Shown here piece after piece: positions 1-8,400 of a DNA stretch of 34,523 bases. The notes under the pieces were generated by a model. It was not told the origin of the DNA. It did no database searches and saw only the letters and a program-made list of their open reading frames with translations. The translations under genes and the position numbers were made by a program. Each line of letters begins with the position of its first letter. The first letter of the stretch is position 1. Source of the stretch: CAZQSS01 sp964596405 (GTDB lineage: Bacteria; Patescibacteriota; Patescibacteriia; Magasanikbacterales; UBA10003). The stretch lies in contig CAZQSS010000005.1 in assembly GCA_964596405.1 (NCBI GenBank), positions 1-34,523 of the forward strand, written 5' to 3'.

Positions 1-2797
1 CGGTGGAAGTGACATTACCAAAGGTAAGAAGAGAACCCGAAGCCGAAACATTGCCCGAGGAGTCAACATAGAACTTGCCTAAAGCATTGGAAGAATCAGC
101 GGCGATATAAAGACTGTTTTTAGCCAAAGACGAAGTAGTGGAACCATCGGAAATATTCAAAGTGGAAAGACGGCCGTTGATAGTAATTGAATCCCCCGCC
201 GCGTCACCCAAGGTGGTGTTGCCGTAGTTTGTAAGATTGCCTGTGACTTGAAAAGTGCTGGAAGCGTTAATAGCGCCGCTGACGAAAAGATTGGAAGTAA
301 AGGTGGAGGAGGCATTGGCAATCAGACCATTGGTGGCGTAGAGAATGCCCGTGGAAGTGACATTCCCAAAAGTCAAAAGTGAGCCGGAAGCCGAGACATT
401 ACCGGAAGAGTCAACATAAAACTTGCCCAGATTGGAGCCGGAAGTTTGACCGGAAATCAAAGAATTATTGGAAAGTGTGCTGGTGGTTGTCCCATCCGCC
501 ACTAACAATCCCCCTTGGAAATTACCATAACGCCATTGGGTAGAAGAGGCGCCGACATCATAAAGATTATCCGTGCTGGGATAAAGATGACCGCCGGTGG
601 TGATGGTGCCCGAAGCCAAAACATTGCCGGAATTATCCACATAGAAACGCGAGCTACCTTCTTTACGAATAGTAAAAAGATTGCCACTGTAAGTGGACGA
701 GGCGTTTAAAAGCATATCGCCGTCAGAGCCGACAATCAAGCGATCATTATTGCCAGACATAAAGTGCAAGAAACGGTCAAAGCTGACGGTTTCGGCCGGG
801 TCAACGGCAATGTAAGTTTTGTAGGTGGGATAAGTGCTGGAAGTGGAGAGCCAGAGAGAGGGAGCGTTGACCACCGGGTCATAAGAAAAATTAGCGCGGC
901 CGCTGGCCTGAACCGTGGCATTGCCGCTACTGCCTATAATCAAATTAGTCTGCAGATAAACATCGCCGCCATCCGGGTGCATATAGATATCGCCGCCGCC
1001 GCCCGCGGTGGTGCGGATTTTAGCATTGCCATTTTCATCCACGAATAAATCCAAATTTTTATCGGCCACCGAGCCGGCGATACGGAGGGCCGGGTGCGGG
1101 TCGGTGGAAGAAACCGAAGCGGTATTTTTCAAAAATAACATAGCGCCCGAGGAGCTGGCCATAATTGACATTGGGGCGGTGGACGAGGTGATGGCGTTGA
1201 TGGTGAGAAGATCGGCCGAAGTGTCGCCCAAAGTGGTTGAGCCGTTGGCGGTAAGAGCGCCGGTAAAAGTGGAGGCACCGGTGACGCCCAAGGTGGTGGC
1301 GATAGTGGCCGAGCCGCTGACGGTGAGAGTGCCATTGGCGGAGGCGGTGCCGACCGTGAGGGTGGAATCCACAGAAGCGTTACTGGACACGGTAAGATTA
1401 CGGCCGACGCTAAAATCAGTCGTGACGCCACCGATAGTGCCGACGACCGGCTGAATACTGACCGGTGATGAACTGATGAAAGTATTATAAACATTCGGCA
1501 TGGGTGGCGGGGCCGTGGGGTTGTTGACGACTGACGCGGCCGCGGCCGGCAGGCCTTTGACATTGGCGCCGGTAAAATCTACCAAAGAAGCCACACGCAG
1601 GCCGGTCAAAGTGGCCACGCCGTCTTTATCGGCCGTGACTACGCGGTTTTGAACAATGAGTTCTTCAATCAATTTTTGCGCTTGAGCGCGGCTTAATTCA
1701 TTAGTCCGGATAACGGTGGAAACCTGTTTTTCAACAATGGTTCTGGTGGATGGAGCCGTGGCCGTATCAGTGAGCTTTTTGGCGATAGTTTTGGGATTGG
1801 TGATGGTTGACAAGGTCTCAGATGTAGTCCCGACGCCCCCGACGTTATCAGTCGGGGCAGGTTGGGTCGGGATGCCCTCTGTGGAGGGCGGCGGTGGGCC
1901 GACCACGATGGACTGTTGACTGTTGACATTTGACAATTGACCGGACGATGGCGGAGATTCTTTTTCTTCTTCTTTACTGACGACTAGAGAAGCAACCTTA
2001 CCGGACAAATCTGATATTTGATTTTTCAAATCCTGACCCAAACCAACGGTTAATTCGCTGACACTGGCGGCCAATCCTTTAACATCCTGAGCAAGGGATT
2101 GGACGGTTAATTTAAGATTTAAAGATCGCGCTCTTTGGCTGACATCTTTTGGTAACTCGGCGAGTTGGTTGACGGCCGAATTTAAACGACGGCCGGCGGT
2201 TTCGCCCAAACTAATCACATTACTTACATAATTACCCATTGTGGCGCCTAAGGCGCCGGTCTGTTTTTGAAAATTGGAGCCAACAGATTGTAACCTGTAA
2301 CCTGTAACCTGTAACTCGCGACCGACGAAAGAACCGGCAACGCCGACGCCGCGGCTGACGGATTCACCCAGGCTCGCCACGTTGAGGCTGTAATTTTTGA
2401 TAACCGCGCCGGTAGTGTTGACGCCTTGGCTAACGCCATTACCCAAATTGACTATATTGAGAGAAAAATCTTTTATAACCGCGCCGGTAGCGCCGGCAGA
2501 TTGAAAGATTTGAAGACTGAAAGATTTTAAAGATTGACCAACCACATCTGAAAAACCAATCCCCAAAGTTTCCACACTGCGGCCAAAATCTTTAACACCC
2601 CCGACATAAGAATCGCCCACTTCAGCGGCAATCAATTGCGCTTTGGAACCGGCCCGCGCCACACCCTCCGGCCACGCCGCCTGCGCCGCGCCAGCTAAAG
2701 ATAAAATAAAAACGGGTAACACTAAAATACTCAAAAAAGCGACTTTTGAGCATTTTGGCCGCAGATAAGGTTTCAAAACTTTTCTCCGTTTTGGCAT
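1..2797 (-). CDS. Giant secreted surface protein A (partial; C-terminus beyond the left edge)
   Basis: This minus-strand frame stays open from the ATG at 2797 to the window edge, giving at least 932 residues and no stop. The N-terminus is MPKRRKVLKPYLRPK followed by a hydrophobic stretch ending LAGAAQAAW, a typical Sec signal peptide. Next come about 250 residues of helical, V/S/L-rich repeats (pattern 'GAVIKDFSLNIVNLG'), a Pro/Thr-rich linker, and then beta-rich repeats such as 'TTLGDTSADLLTIN' and 'FYVDSSGNVSASGSL'. These repeats resemble tail-fibre or S74-type shaft repeats of CPR surface proteins. The region at 384-595 is almost identical in DNA to part of the neighbouring surface gene at 5412-9035. 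No enzyme motif is visible. Function is inferred: cell-surface fibre or adhesin. An extended -10 promoter lies just upstream. Confidence 0.85.
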   Translation of the reverse strand, partial: MPKRRKVLKPYLRPKCSKVAFLSILVLPVFILSLAGAAQAAWPEGVARAGSKAQLIAAEVGDSYVGGVKDFGRSVETLGIGFSDVVGQSLKSFSLQIFQSAGATGAVIKDFSLNIVNLGNGVSQGVNTTGAVIKNYSLNVASLGESVSRGVGVAGSFVGRELQVTGYRLQSVGSNFQKQTGALGATMGNYVSNVISLGETAGRRLNSAVNQLAELPKDVSQRARSLNLKLTVQSLAQDVKGLAASVSELTVGLGQDLKNQISDLSGKVASLVVSKEEEKESPPSSGQLSNVNSQQSIVVGPPPPSTEGIPTQPAPTDNVGGVGTTSETLSTITNPKTIAKKLTDTATAPSTRTIVEKQVSTVIRTNELSRAQAQKLIEELIVQNRVVTADKDGVATLTGLRVASLVDFTGANVKGLPAAAASVVNNPTAPPPMPNVYNTFISSSPVSIQPVVGTIGGVTTDFSVGRNLTVSSNASVDSTLTVGTASANGTLTVSGSATIATTLGVTGASTFTGALTANGSTTLGDTSADLLTINAITSSTAPMSIMASSSGAMLFLKNTASVSSTDPHPALRIAGSVADKNLDLFVDENGNAKIRTTAGGGGDIYMHPDGGDVYLQTNLIIGSSGNATVQASGRANFSYDPVVNAPSLWLSTSSTYPTYKTYIAVDPAETVSFDRFLHFMSGNNDRLIVGSDGDMLLNASSTYSGNLFTIRKEGSSRFYVDNSGNVLASGTITTGGHLYPSTDNLYDVGASSTQWRYGNFQGGLLVADGTTTSTLSNNSLISGQTSGSNLGKFYVDSSGNVSASGSLLTFGNVTSTGILYATNGLIANASSTFTSNLFVSGAINASSTFQVTGNLTNYGNTTLGDAAGDSITINGRLSTLNISDGSTTSSLAKNSLYIAADSSNALGKFYVDSSGNVSASGSLLTFGNVTST
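384..595 (-). repeat. Shared surface-protein module, copy in gene A
   Basis: The segment encodes the pattern 'STQWRYGNFQGGLLVADG', then 'TLSNNSLISGQTSGSNLG' and 'KFYVDSSGNVSASGS'. Compared by eye with 7796-8011, the central part of about 125 nt differs at only about two positions. The two genes are about 7.4 kb apart, so recent duplication or gene conversion is likely. Confidence 0.8.
2289..2316 (-). repeat. 7-nt tandem repeat inside surface gene A
   Basis: Three copies of TGTAACC are followed by TGTAACT, read on the plus strand, within the coding sequence ('LQVTGYRLQ' in the protein). The unit is not a multiple of three, so gaining or losing one copy would shift the frame of this surface gene. 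Confidence 0.85.
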
Positions 2798-2816
2798 AAA
2801 GGAACTTTACCATATT

Positions 2817-2845
2817 ATTATACCACATTTTGACTTGATTGTTGA
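2817..2845 (-). promoter_or_regulatory. Promoter of surface gene A
   Basis: On the minus strand there is a perfect TATAAT (2817-2822) preceded by TGG, an extended -10. A weak TCAACA lies 17 nt upstream (2840-2845). The predicted start site is near 2810, leaving a leader of about 12 nt before the ATG at 2797. Confidence 0.6.
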
Positions 2846-2907
2846 TTGGTTCGGGCAGAAACTTTGGCCAACAAAAAAATGGCTTATTTAAGCCAAAATT
2901 ATTTAAT

Positions 2908-2917
2908 CCCCCCCCCC
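2908..2917. repeat. C10 homopolymer tract upstream of surface gene A
   Basis: Ten consecutive C (G on the gene A strand) lie about 110 nt upstream of the gene A start and beyond its -35 region. Such tracts are prone to slippage and could tune expression, but the tract may simply be neutral. Confidence 0.8.
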
Positions 2918-2926
2918 AACCGCAAC

Positions 2927-2981
2927 TTATCCACACATTGACAACAATTTGCCATTTAACGCTTCTTTAAAGTTATCCACA
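2927..2981. other. Two DnaA-box-like sites in the gap 2798-3290
   Basis: TTATCCACA occurs at 2927-2935 and 2973-2981, both on the plus strand, in the 490-bp gene-free stretch between surface gene A and the gene at 3291. The rest of that stretch holds the gene A promoter, the C10 tract, half of an inverted repeat, a palindromic element and the promoter of the next gene. The sites match the consensus, but they are about 20 kb from dnaA. Confidence 0.45.
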
Positions 2982-2997
2982 ATTATGATTAAATCCT

Positions 2998-3025
2998 AAA
3001 TCCAAAATTACAAGTTCCAAACAGA
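2998..3025 (+). repeat. Left arm of a perfect 28-bp inverted repeat
   Basis: This 28-nt arm (begins AAATCCAAAATTACAAG, ends CCAAACAGA) is the exact reverse complement of 4188-4215. Together they bracket the HTH gene and tRNA-Ala. A related imperfect copy is at about 4131-4155. Confidence 0.9.
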
Positions 3026-3046
3026 TACCAACAAACACCTTCTCTT

Positions 3047-3221
3047 GGGACTATCGCCGAATAGAGAAAATCATCGTTTTGTCATTCTGAACACATTCGC
3101 TTTGCTCAGTGTAAACTCCGTGAGGAATCAAATATTTTAGCGAAATTTTCGTCGCGCAAGATCCTTCGCTCCGCCTGCCTGCCGGACAGGCAGGCTCAGG
3201 ATGACATTTGGCGACAGTCCC
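3047..3221. repeat. Composite palindromic intergenic element
   Basis: The outer arms are GGGACTATCGCC (3047-3058) and GGCGACAGTCCC (3210-3221). The inner arms are GTCATTCTGA (3081-3090) and TCAGGATGAC (3196-3205). It also holds a GCCTGCCTGCCGGACAGGC hairpin. It looks like a dispersed, non-coding, hairpin-forming repeat. Confidence 0.7.
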
Positions 3222-3252
3222 CTAAAGCAAAGATTTAAAATCCCAATTCCCC

Positions 3253-3281
3253 TTGCACATGTAAACACTCTGGGGTATAAT
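3253..3281 (+). promoter_or_regulatory. Near-consensus promoter, leaderless arrangement
   Basis: TTGCAC (3253-3258), exactly 17 nt, then perfect TATAAT (3276-3281). The predicted start site is near 3288, only about 3 nt before the ATG at 3291, so the transcript should be leaderless. Confidence 0.8.
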
Positions 3282-3290
3282 GTATGTATT

Positions 3291-3968
3291 ATGATAAATC
3301 AAGATATTAAAACAGGGGTACAAAAATTACGCGCGCGAGGAAAAACTTACGCCGAAATCAGAAAAATTCTTACTCTTTCAACCCCCAAAAGCACCCTTTC
3401 GTGTTGGTGTCGGGGTATGAAATTACCAAAATGGTATTCCGCCAAAATACAAAAAATTAATCAAAAAAATTTAACAAAAGCCCGAGTATTCTCTATAACA
3501 GCCAAACGACAGTTACGTGAAAAATTGTTTAATGAACTGGGCAATAAAAATCGTTATCTAATGCGTTTCTTAAATAATCGAGACATTGGTAAACTTGTGC
3601 TGGTTGCTTTATATTTAGCCGAGGGGTCTAAATTTCTCAAAGGTTCTATCGCTTTTGGTAACTCTGACCCGGTGATAATTCGTCTTTTTTTGAAGCTGTT
3701 ACGCTCATGTTATAACATTGATGAAAATAAATTTCGTGGCGCGTTACAATGCCGAGCAGATCAAAATATTAAAATGTTAGAATCTTTTTGGTCTAAAACC
3801 GCCGGGATTCCCCTTTCGCAATTTTATAAAGCGAGAATTGATCCGCGGACGATTGGAAAAAAAACAAAAAAGTTAGAATATAAAGGAGTTTGTAGAATTG
3901 ATTATTTTTCAGCCGCCCTTGACAAAGAGTTCAAAAGCATAATAAACTTGGTAAGCGAAGCGGTTTGA
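3291..3968 (+). CDS. HTH-domain protein with homing-endonuclease-like C-terminal domain
   Basis: 225 residues from the ATG at 3291. I chose this over the upstream in-frame start at 3201 because a strong promoter lies between them, with its start site about 3 nt before this ATG. Residues 1-50 (MINQDIKTGVQKLRARGKTY and following) read as a DNA-binding HTH with the 'KTYAEIRKIL' pattern. The C-terminal half holds 'LYLAEGSKF' and 'IAFGNSDPVIIRLFLKLL', a pattern I associate with LAGLIDADG-related domains of small CPR proteins. It ends 4 nt before tRNA-Ala, and both lie within a perfect 28-bp inverted repeat. It could be a selfish endonuclease or a domesticated regulator. The fold assignment is by motif memory only. 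Confidence 0.7.
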   Translation: MINQDIKTGVQKLRARGKTYAEIRKILTLSTPKSTLSCWCRGMKLPKWYSAKIQKINQKNLTKARVFSITAKRQLREKLFNELGNKNRYLMRFLNNRDIGKLVLVALYLAEGSKFLKGSIAFGNSDPVIIRLFLKLLRSCYNIDENKFRGALQCRADQNIKMLESFWSKTAGIPLSQFYKARIDPRTIGKKTKKLEYKGVCRIDYFSAALDKEFKSIINLVSEAV

Positions 3969-3972
3969 TAGG

Positions 3973-4046
3973 GGGCCTGTGGTATAGCGGTAACATGCGA
4001 CTATGGCATAGTCGAGTCCGGGGTTCGACTCCCCGCAGGTCCACCA
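3973..4046 (+). tRNA. tRNA-Ala (anticodon GGC), CCA encoded
   Basis: The acceptor stem is GGGCCTG/CAGGTCC with the G3-U70 wobble diagnostic for alanine. The anticodon stem is CGACT/AGTCG with loop ATGGCAT, giving anticodon GGC. The T arm is CGGGG-TTCGACT-CCCCG, followed by discriminator A and an encoded CCA. It begins 4 nt after the preceding stop codon and is probably co-transcribed with it. Confidence 0.95.
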
Positions 4047-4187
4047 TATTTTTAAATCCGAAGCTCATATATGTCAACCGACCCCAAATCACAAGCGCCA
4101 AATCCCAAGATCCAAATAGCCGAAATCTCAAATCCAAAATTACAAACTCCAAATTACCAAAAATCCCAAATCGAAAATTCAAAACAC

Positions 4188-4215
4188 TCTGTTTGGAACT
4201 TGTAATTTTGGATTT
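4188..4215 (-). repeat. Right arm of the perfect 28-bp inverted repeat
   Basis: Exact reverse complement of 2998-3025. It ends 18 nt before the ychF start codon. The 4047-4233 gap contains several partly degenerate 'AAATCC/CAAAATTACAA' units and no gene. Confidence 0.9.
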
Positions 4216-4233
4216 GGGATTTTTCACTAAAGT

Positions 4234-5343
4234 ATGTCCTTCTCAATAGGAATAGTCGGTTTGCCCAATGTGGGTAAGTCCACCCTTTTTAAGGCTCTGA
4301 CGCGCCAGCAGGCGCTCATTGCCAATTATCCGTTTGCCACGATTGACCCGAACGTGGGGATTGTGGCCGTGCCGGATGAGCGATTACAAAAATTGGCGGA
4401 AGTGTCTAAGTCGGCGCGCGTTGTGCCGACGACGATTGAATTTGTGGATATTGCTGGGCTGGTTAAAGGCGCGGCGCAAGGCGAAGGTTTGGGCAATAAA
4501 TTTTTATCTCACATCCGTGAGGTCTCGGCCATCGCGCAAGTGGTCCGAGAATTTTCTGACCTCAATATTATTCACGTGGCCGGCGCGGTCAATCCCAAAA
4601 ATGATTTTGAAATTATCAATACGGAATTGGCGTTGGCGGATTTGGAACAGGCCACGCGGCATCTGCGCGAAATAAAAAATAAAGCCCGGGCCGGCATCAA
4701 TAAAACTTTGGAAAAAGAAATCTTGCTTTTTGAAAAAATCGTGAAAGCCTTGGGCGAAGGGCGCGCGTTAAGAGATTTTGATTTGGACGATGAAGAAAAA
4801 AAATTGATAAAATCTTTTTGCTTTTTGACGGCCAAGCCGATGATGGTGGTGGTGAATTGCGACGAGACCCCCTCTGTGATCTCCCCCTTGGCAGGGGGAG
4901 TATTACAGACCCCTCCTGACAAGGAGGGGCAGGGGAGGTCAATGCCCGTCGTGCGTATTTCCGCTAAAATTGAAGCAGAATTGGCTGACCTGTCACTGGA
5001 GGAAGCGGCCGCGTATTTGGCCTCCACCGGCCAAAAACAATCCGGTTTGGATAAAATAATTTTGGCCGGTTACGAACTTTTGAATTTGATAACTTTTTTA
5101 ACGGCCGGGCCGGATGAAACGCGGGCGTGGACAATTCCGCGTGGCACTAAAGCACCACAAGCGGCCGGCGTTATCCATAGCGATTTTGAAAAAGGATTTA
5201 TCCGCGCGGAGATTTGCGACTGGCAAGATTTTGTAAAATACAACGGCGAGGCCGGCATCAAATCCGCCGGTCTTTGGCGGTTGGAGGGTAAAGAATATGT
5301 GATGAAAGATGGGGATGTGTGCTACTTTAGATCTGCCGTCTAA
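4234..5343 (+). CDS. ychF: Obg-family GTPase/ATPase YchF, with in-frame palindromic insertion
   Basis: 369 residues, about the usual YchF length. Visible motifs are the P-loop GLPNVGKSTLF near residue 8, the switch/G2-G3 region ending 'VDIAGLVKGAAQGEGLGNKFL', and the C-terminal TGS-type end 'GVIHSDFEKGFIRAEICDW'. YchF (OLA1-like) binds ATP preferentially and associates with ribosomes. In place of the canonical guanine-specificity NKxD motif the protein reads 'VVVNCDETPS'. Directly after it come about 25 residues (SPLAGGVLQTPPDKEGQGRS) encoded by a palindromic repeat; the next conserved segment 'RISAKIEAELADL' resumes in frame. A terminator follows immediately. Identification is firm; tolerance of the insert is inferred from the intact frame. 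Confidence 0.95.
   Translation: MSFSIGIVGLPNVGKSTLFKALTRQQALIANYPFATIDPNVGIVAVPDERLQKLAEVSKSARVVPTTIEFVDIAGLVKGAAQGEGLGNKFLSHIREVSAIAQVVREFSDLNIIHVAGAVNPKNDFEIINTELALADLEQATRHLREIKNKARAGINKTLEKEILLFEKIVKALGEGRALRDFDLDDEEKKLIKSFCFLTAKPMMVVVNCDETPSVISPLAGGVLQTPPDKEGQGRSMPVVRISAKIEAELADLSLEEAAAYLASTGQKQSGLDKIILAGYELLNLITFLTAGPDETRAWTIPRGTKAPQAAGVIHSDFEKGFIRAEICDWQDFVKYNGEAGIKSAGLWRLEGKEYVMKDGDVCYFRSAV
4866..4942. repeat. In-frame palindromic repeat inside ychF
   Basis: Two inverted units, CTCCCCCTTGGCAGGGGGAG and CCCCTCCTGACAAGGAGGGG, occupy a loop region of YchF and are translated as 'TPPDKEGQGRS' and flanking residues. The same CTCCCC/GGGGAG type of repeat occurs between genes at 9188-9273. 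Confidence 0.8.
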
Positions 5344-5362
5344 AAAAAATATAAATCAAACA

Positions 5363-5394
5363 AAAAATCCTCCGTTACATTACGGAGGATTTTT
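5363..5394. terminator. Bidirectional terminator between ychF and surface gene B
   Basis: The stem is AAAAATCCTCCGT/ACGGAGGATTTTT with loop TACATT. It sits between convergent genes and has A/T runs on both sides, so it can serve both strands. The stem sequence is closely matched by the terminator at 16832-16867. Confidence 0.9.
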
Positions 5395-5411
5395 ATTTTA
5401 GAAACCGAAAT

Positions 5412-8400
5412 TTATTCTGTGGCCACGCCTTCGGTGGTGGTGGAGACGGTAGACGATGAAATGGCGTCCTGGATTCCCGCGTCCGCGGGACCCGCCTCAT
5501 CGGCGGGTAAAATGACAATGACCGTGCTGGTGGCGCCGGCTGTGTCCGCGCTAGTCGGCGTTGTTTCCGCGTTCATCCGCGCCATTGCCGCGTCCATCTC
5601 AGCCTGCGTTTTGCGGCGGGCGATGACGACCCAGTCAAAAGTGGCATTGCTGACGCCGCCGTTTAATTCTTTAACTATAAAACCCCACCCATCTTTTTTT
5701 AAAACATAAACACCATTGGCCGGAGCAGTCAAAGTGATAGAAATCTTGAGCGGCGTGGAAGAAGAAATTATCTCACGCGTGGCCGCTTCAAAATCAATCC
5801 TCGCTTCGCCATTAACCAACTGGCCAAAACCGGAAAGATTTATCTCCGCGCTCTCCGAAGCCACGCTATACACTTTCTTTTCGCCTTGCGTGGTAATGAG
5901 TTTATTGATTAACCAACCGTTTTCATCAATTTCCCACTTATTATCTTTACCCGCGATAGATTTAACATTCAAAATATTATACCCACCCAAATTCAAATCT
6001 TGTTGAGTCAGCTGGCCGCTGGCATCTGTTTGAGTGGTGAGATCAGCCGGATTGCCGGCATCTTTATTCCAACTCAAACTCACATAAGTCACAATCTTGC
6101 CTAAAGCCAGGCTGGAATAATTTTCCAAAGCCATACCGACAATTGTGCCACTGCCGGTATATTTCATAGCCGCGCCGGGTACCGTGGCCGAGACAGTCAA
6201 TTTGTCGCCAATCTTAATAGCGCCATTTTCTGTGCTGATTTTAACCGGCACGCGGCCGGCTAAGGCCAATAGACGTGAAACAGAATCTTTTAATCCACCC
6301 TCCATGGTAAAGGCCGGTTGAGTGGAGACAATACCAATAACCTTGCCCTGTTCGGTGGCCGAGGCTTTAAAGATACCAAAAGCCTGACCTTCCATCGCCG
6401 AATCATTTACCGCCACCACATCGCCTGCTTCCGGGCAATCGCCCCGCGCTTCGCAGGCCGGATCAATCGGATACTTTTCCGCCAAGTCCAAGCTGGTGCT
6501 CTGCGTAATGGCGCCGGTGGCTTTGATATAACCGTTAACGCCAATGCCGGCATTAGTACTGCCCTGCGCGTCCACTAAAAGACGGTAACGCGTACTGCCG
6601 GCAAAGATCATGCTAGTGGTGGCAATGCCCACCACAGAGTTAATGCCGGCGCCCGAAACCATTAAAGCCGGAACCGTGGACGAACCAAAACCAACCATAA
6701 AAGATTCCAAAGTGTTATTAACAAGCGGGGCATTATCAACTGTGTAGTCGCCCCGGCCAAAGACAAAAGTATTATTAGCCGTCGCCTGAACATTGGCGCC
6801 AAAAGCAAAACCGGTAGAGCCGGTGGAAGTAACATTATTACCCATAGCTACGGACCAATTGCCATAAGCCCCGGCCCATTTGCCAAAAGCAAAAGATTGA
6901 TCGCCTTTGGCTGTGCTATACGAACCGCCGGCAAAAGCATTCTGGCCGGTTGAACTGCTGTTGGCGCCAAACGACAGAGAATTTGAGCCGCTGGCCGTAA
7001 TGTTCTGGCCCACACCCAAACTGCCGGAAGCCGAAACATTGCCGGAAGAATCAACATAGAACTTGCCAAGATTATCAGACGAACCTTGAGCGATAATCAG
7101 AGAATTATTTGAAAGTGTGCCAGTGGTTGTCCCATCCGCCACTAGCAATCCCCCTTGGAAGTTACCGTATCGCCATTGAGTTGATGAGGAGCCGATGTCG
7201 TAGAGGTTGTCGGTGTAAGGAGTAAAGTGGCCGGTGATGGCGAGGGTGCCCGAAGCCGAAACATTGCCGGAAGAATCAACATAGAACTTGCCCTTCTTAA
7301 AACCCGTGGCCTGCCCCAAAATCAAACTTTGATAATCAAGAGTGGTGGTGGTGGTACCGCCCTTACTCACAACCAAACCGCCATAATAATCACCATCATT
7401 GCCGATTAAACCCACTTGAGCCAAGACATTCTCGGAGCTTGGCGCGCGGACTACCAAAGCGCCGCCATTCTTTAGGTTTATGGCCGTGTTAAGCGCCCCG
7501 TTCGTTTGCCCCAAGGTCAAGAGAGCAAGTCCTTGACTAAAATAATCAGCGCCGTCAAACAAAAAAGTCAAGCTGCTGGAGGCCGTCTGTAATATTGAAG
7601 TATCGTCACTGGCTTTAATTAACAAAGGTATGGCTGTGGTACTGGAAGCCTGGATAGCCAACTGAGCCGCGCCGGTTGGCGCCAAACCCATAACCAAAGC
7701 GCCATAGACACGCGTGGTATCTCCGCCGGCCGCGTCTGAATCGCCCAGGGTGGCATTGCCCGTGGAAGTAACATTGCCGAAAGTGTAAAGAGAGCCCGAG
7801 GCCGAGACATTGCCCGAAGAGTCAATGTAGAACTTGCCGAGATTGGAGCCGGAAGTTTGGCCGGAAATCAAAGAATTATTGGAAAGTGTGCTGGTGGTTG
7901 TCCCATCCGCCACTAACAATCCCCCTTGGAAATTGCCATAACGCCATTGGGTAGAAGAGGCGCCGATGTCGTAGAGGTTGTCGGAGCGAGGATAAAAATG
8001 ACCACCTGAAGTGATGTTGCCAAAAGTGCCGAGCGTGCCAGAAACCGAGACACTGCTGACGCCGTCAGAAACAAAAAAAGTGCCTTGATTGTAACCTGGT
8101 TGTTGATTCAAAATAATATTGGCGTAACTATAAGTACCGGAAGCGGTGCCGTCGCCAATATATAATTGCGATTGAACCAGATAAGCGCCGTTATCAACAT
8201 ACAGCATGCCGCTTCTGGTCGCGTCATCGCCGCTTAAATTCAACTCAAAGTATGGCAATCCGCCTGAGGTTGACGTAGTAAAATACCCCAATGTTCCGCC
8301 GCTACTGTCCTGCCACGCCGTCATAGCGCCACTCTGGGTGGCTTTTCCGCGGATCACCAAAAGATGATCGGCTGCTGTCGTGCTCTCAATGTAAGATTTG

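Noticed and set aside
1008..1454. Plus-strand coding frames within surface gene A, and similar frames opposite other large genes
   Set aside because: They are antisense shadows of GC-rich repetitive coding sequence, with no start signals or recognisable protein patterns.
2927..2981. A second replication origin upstream of surface gene A
   Set aside because: Only two boxes, about 20 kb from dnaA, without an A/T-rich unwinding region; the canonical site at dnaA is much better.
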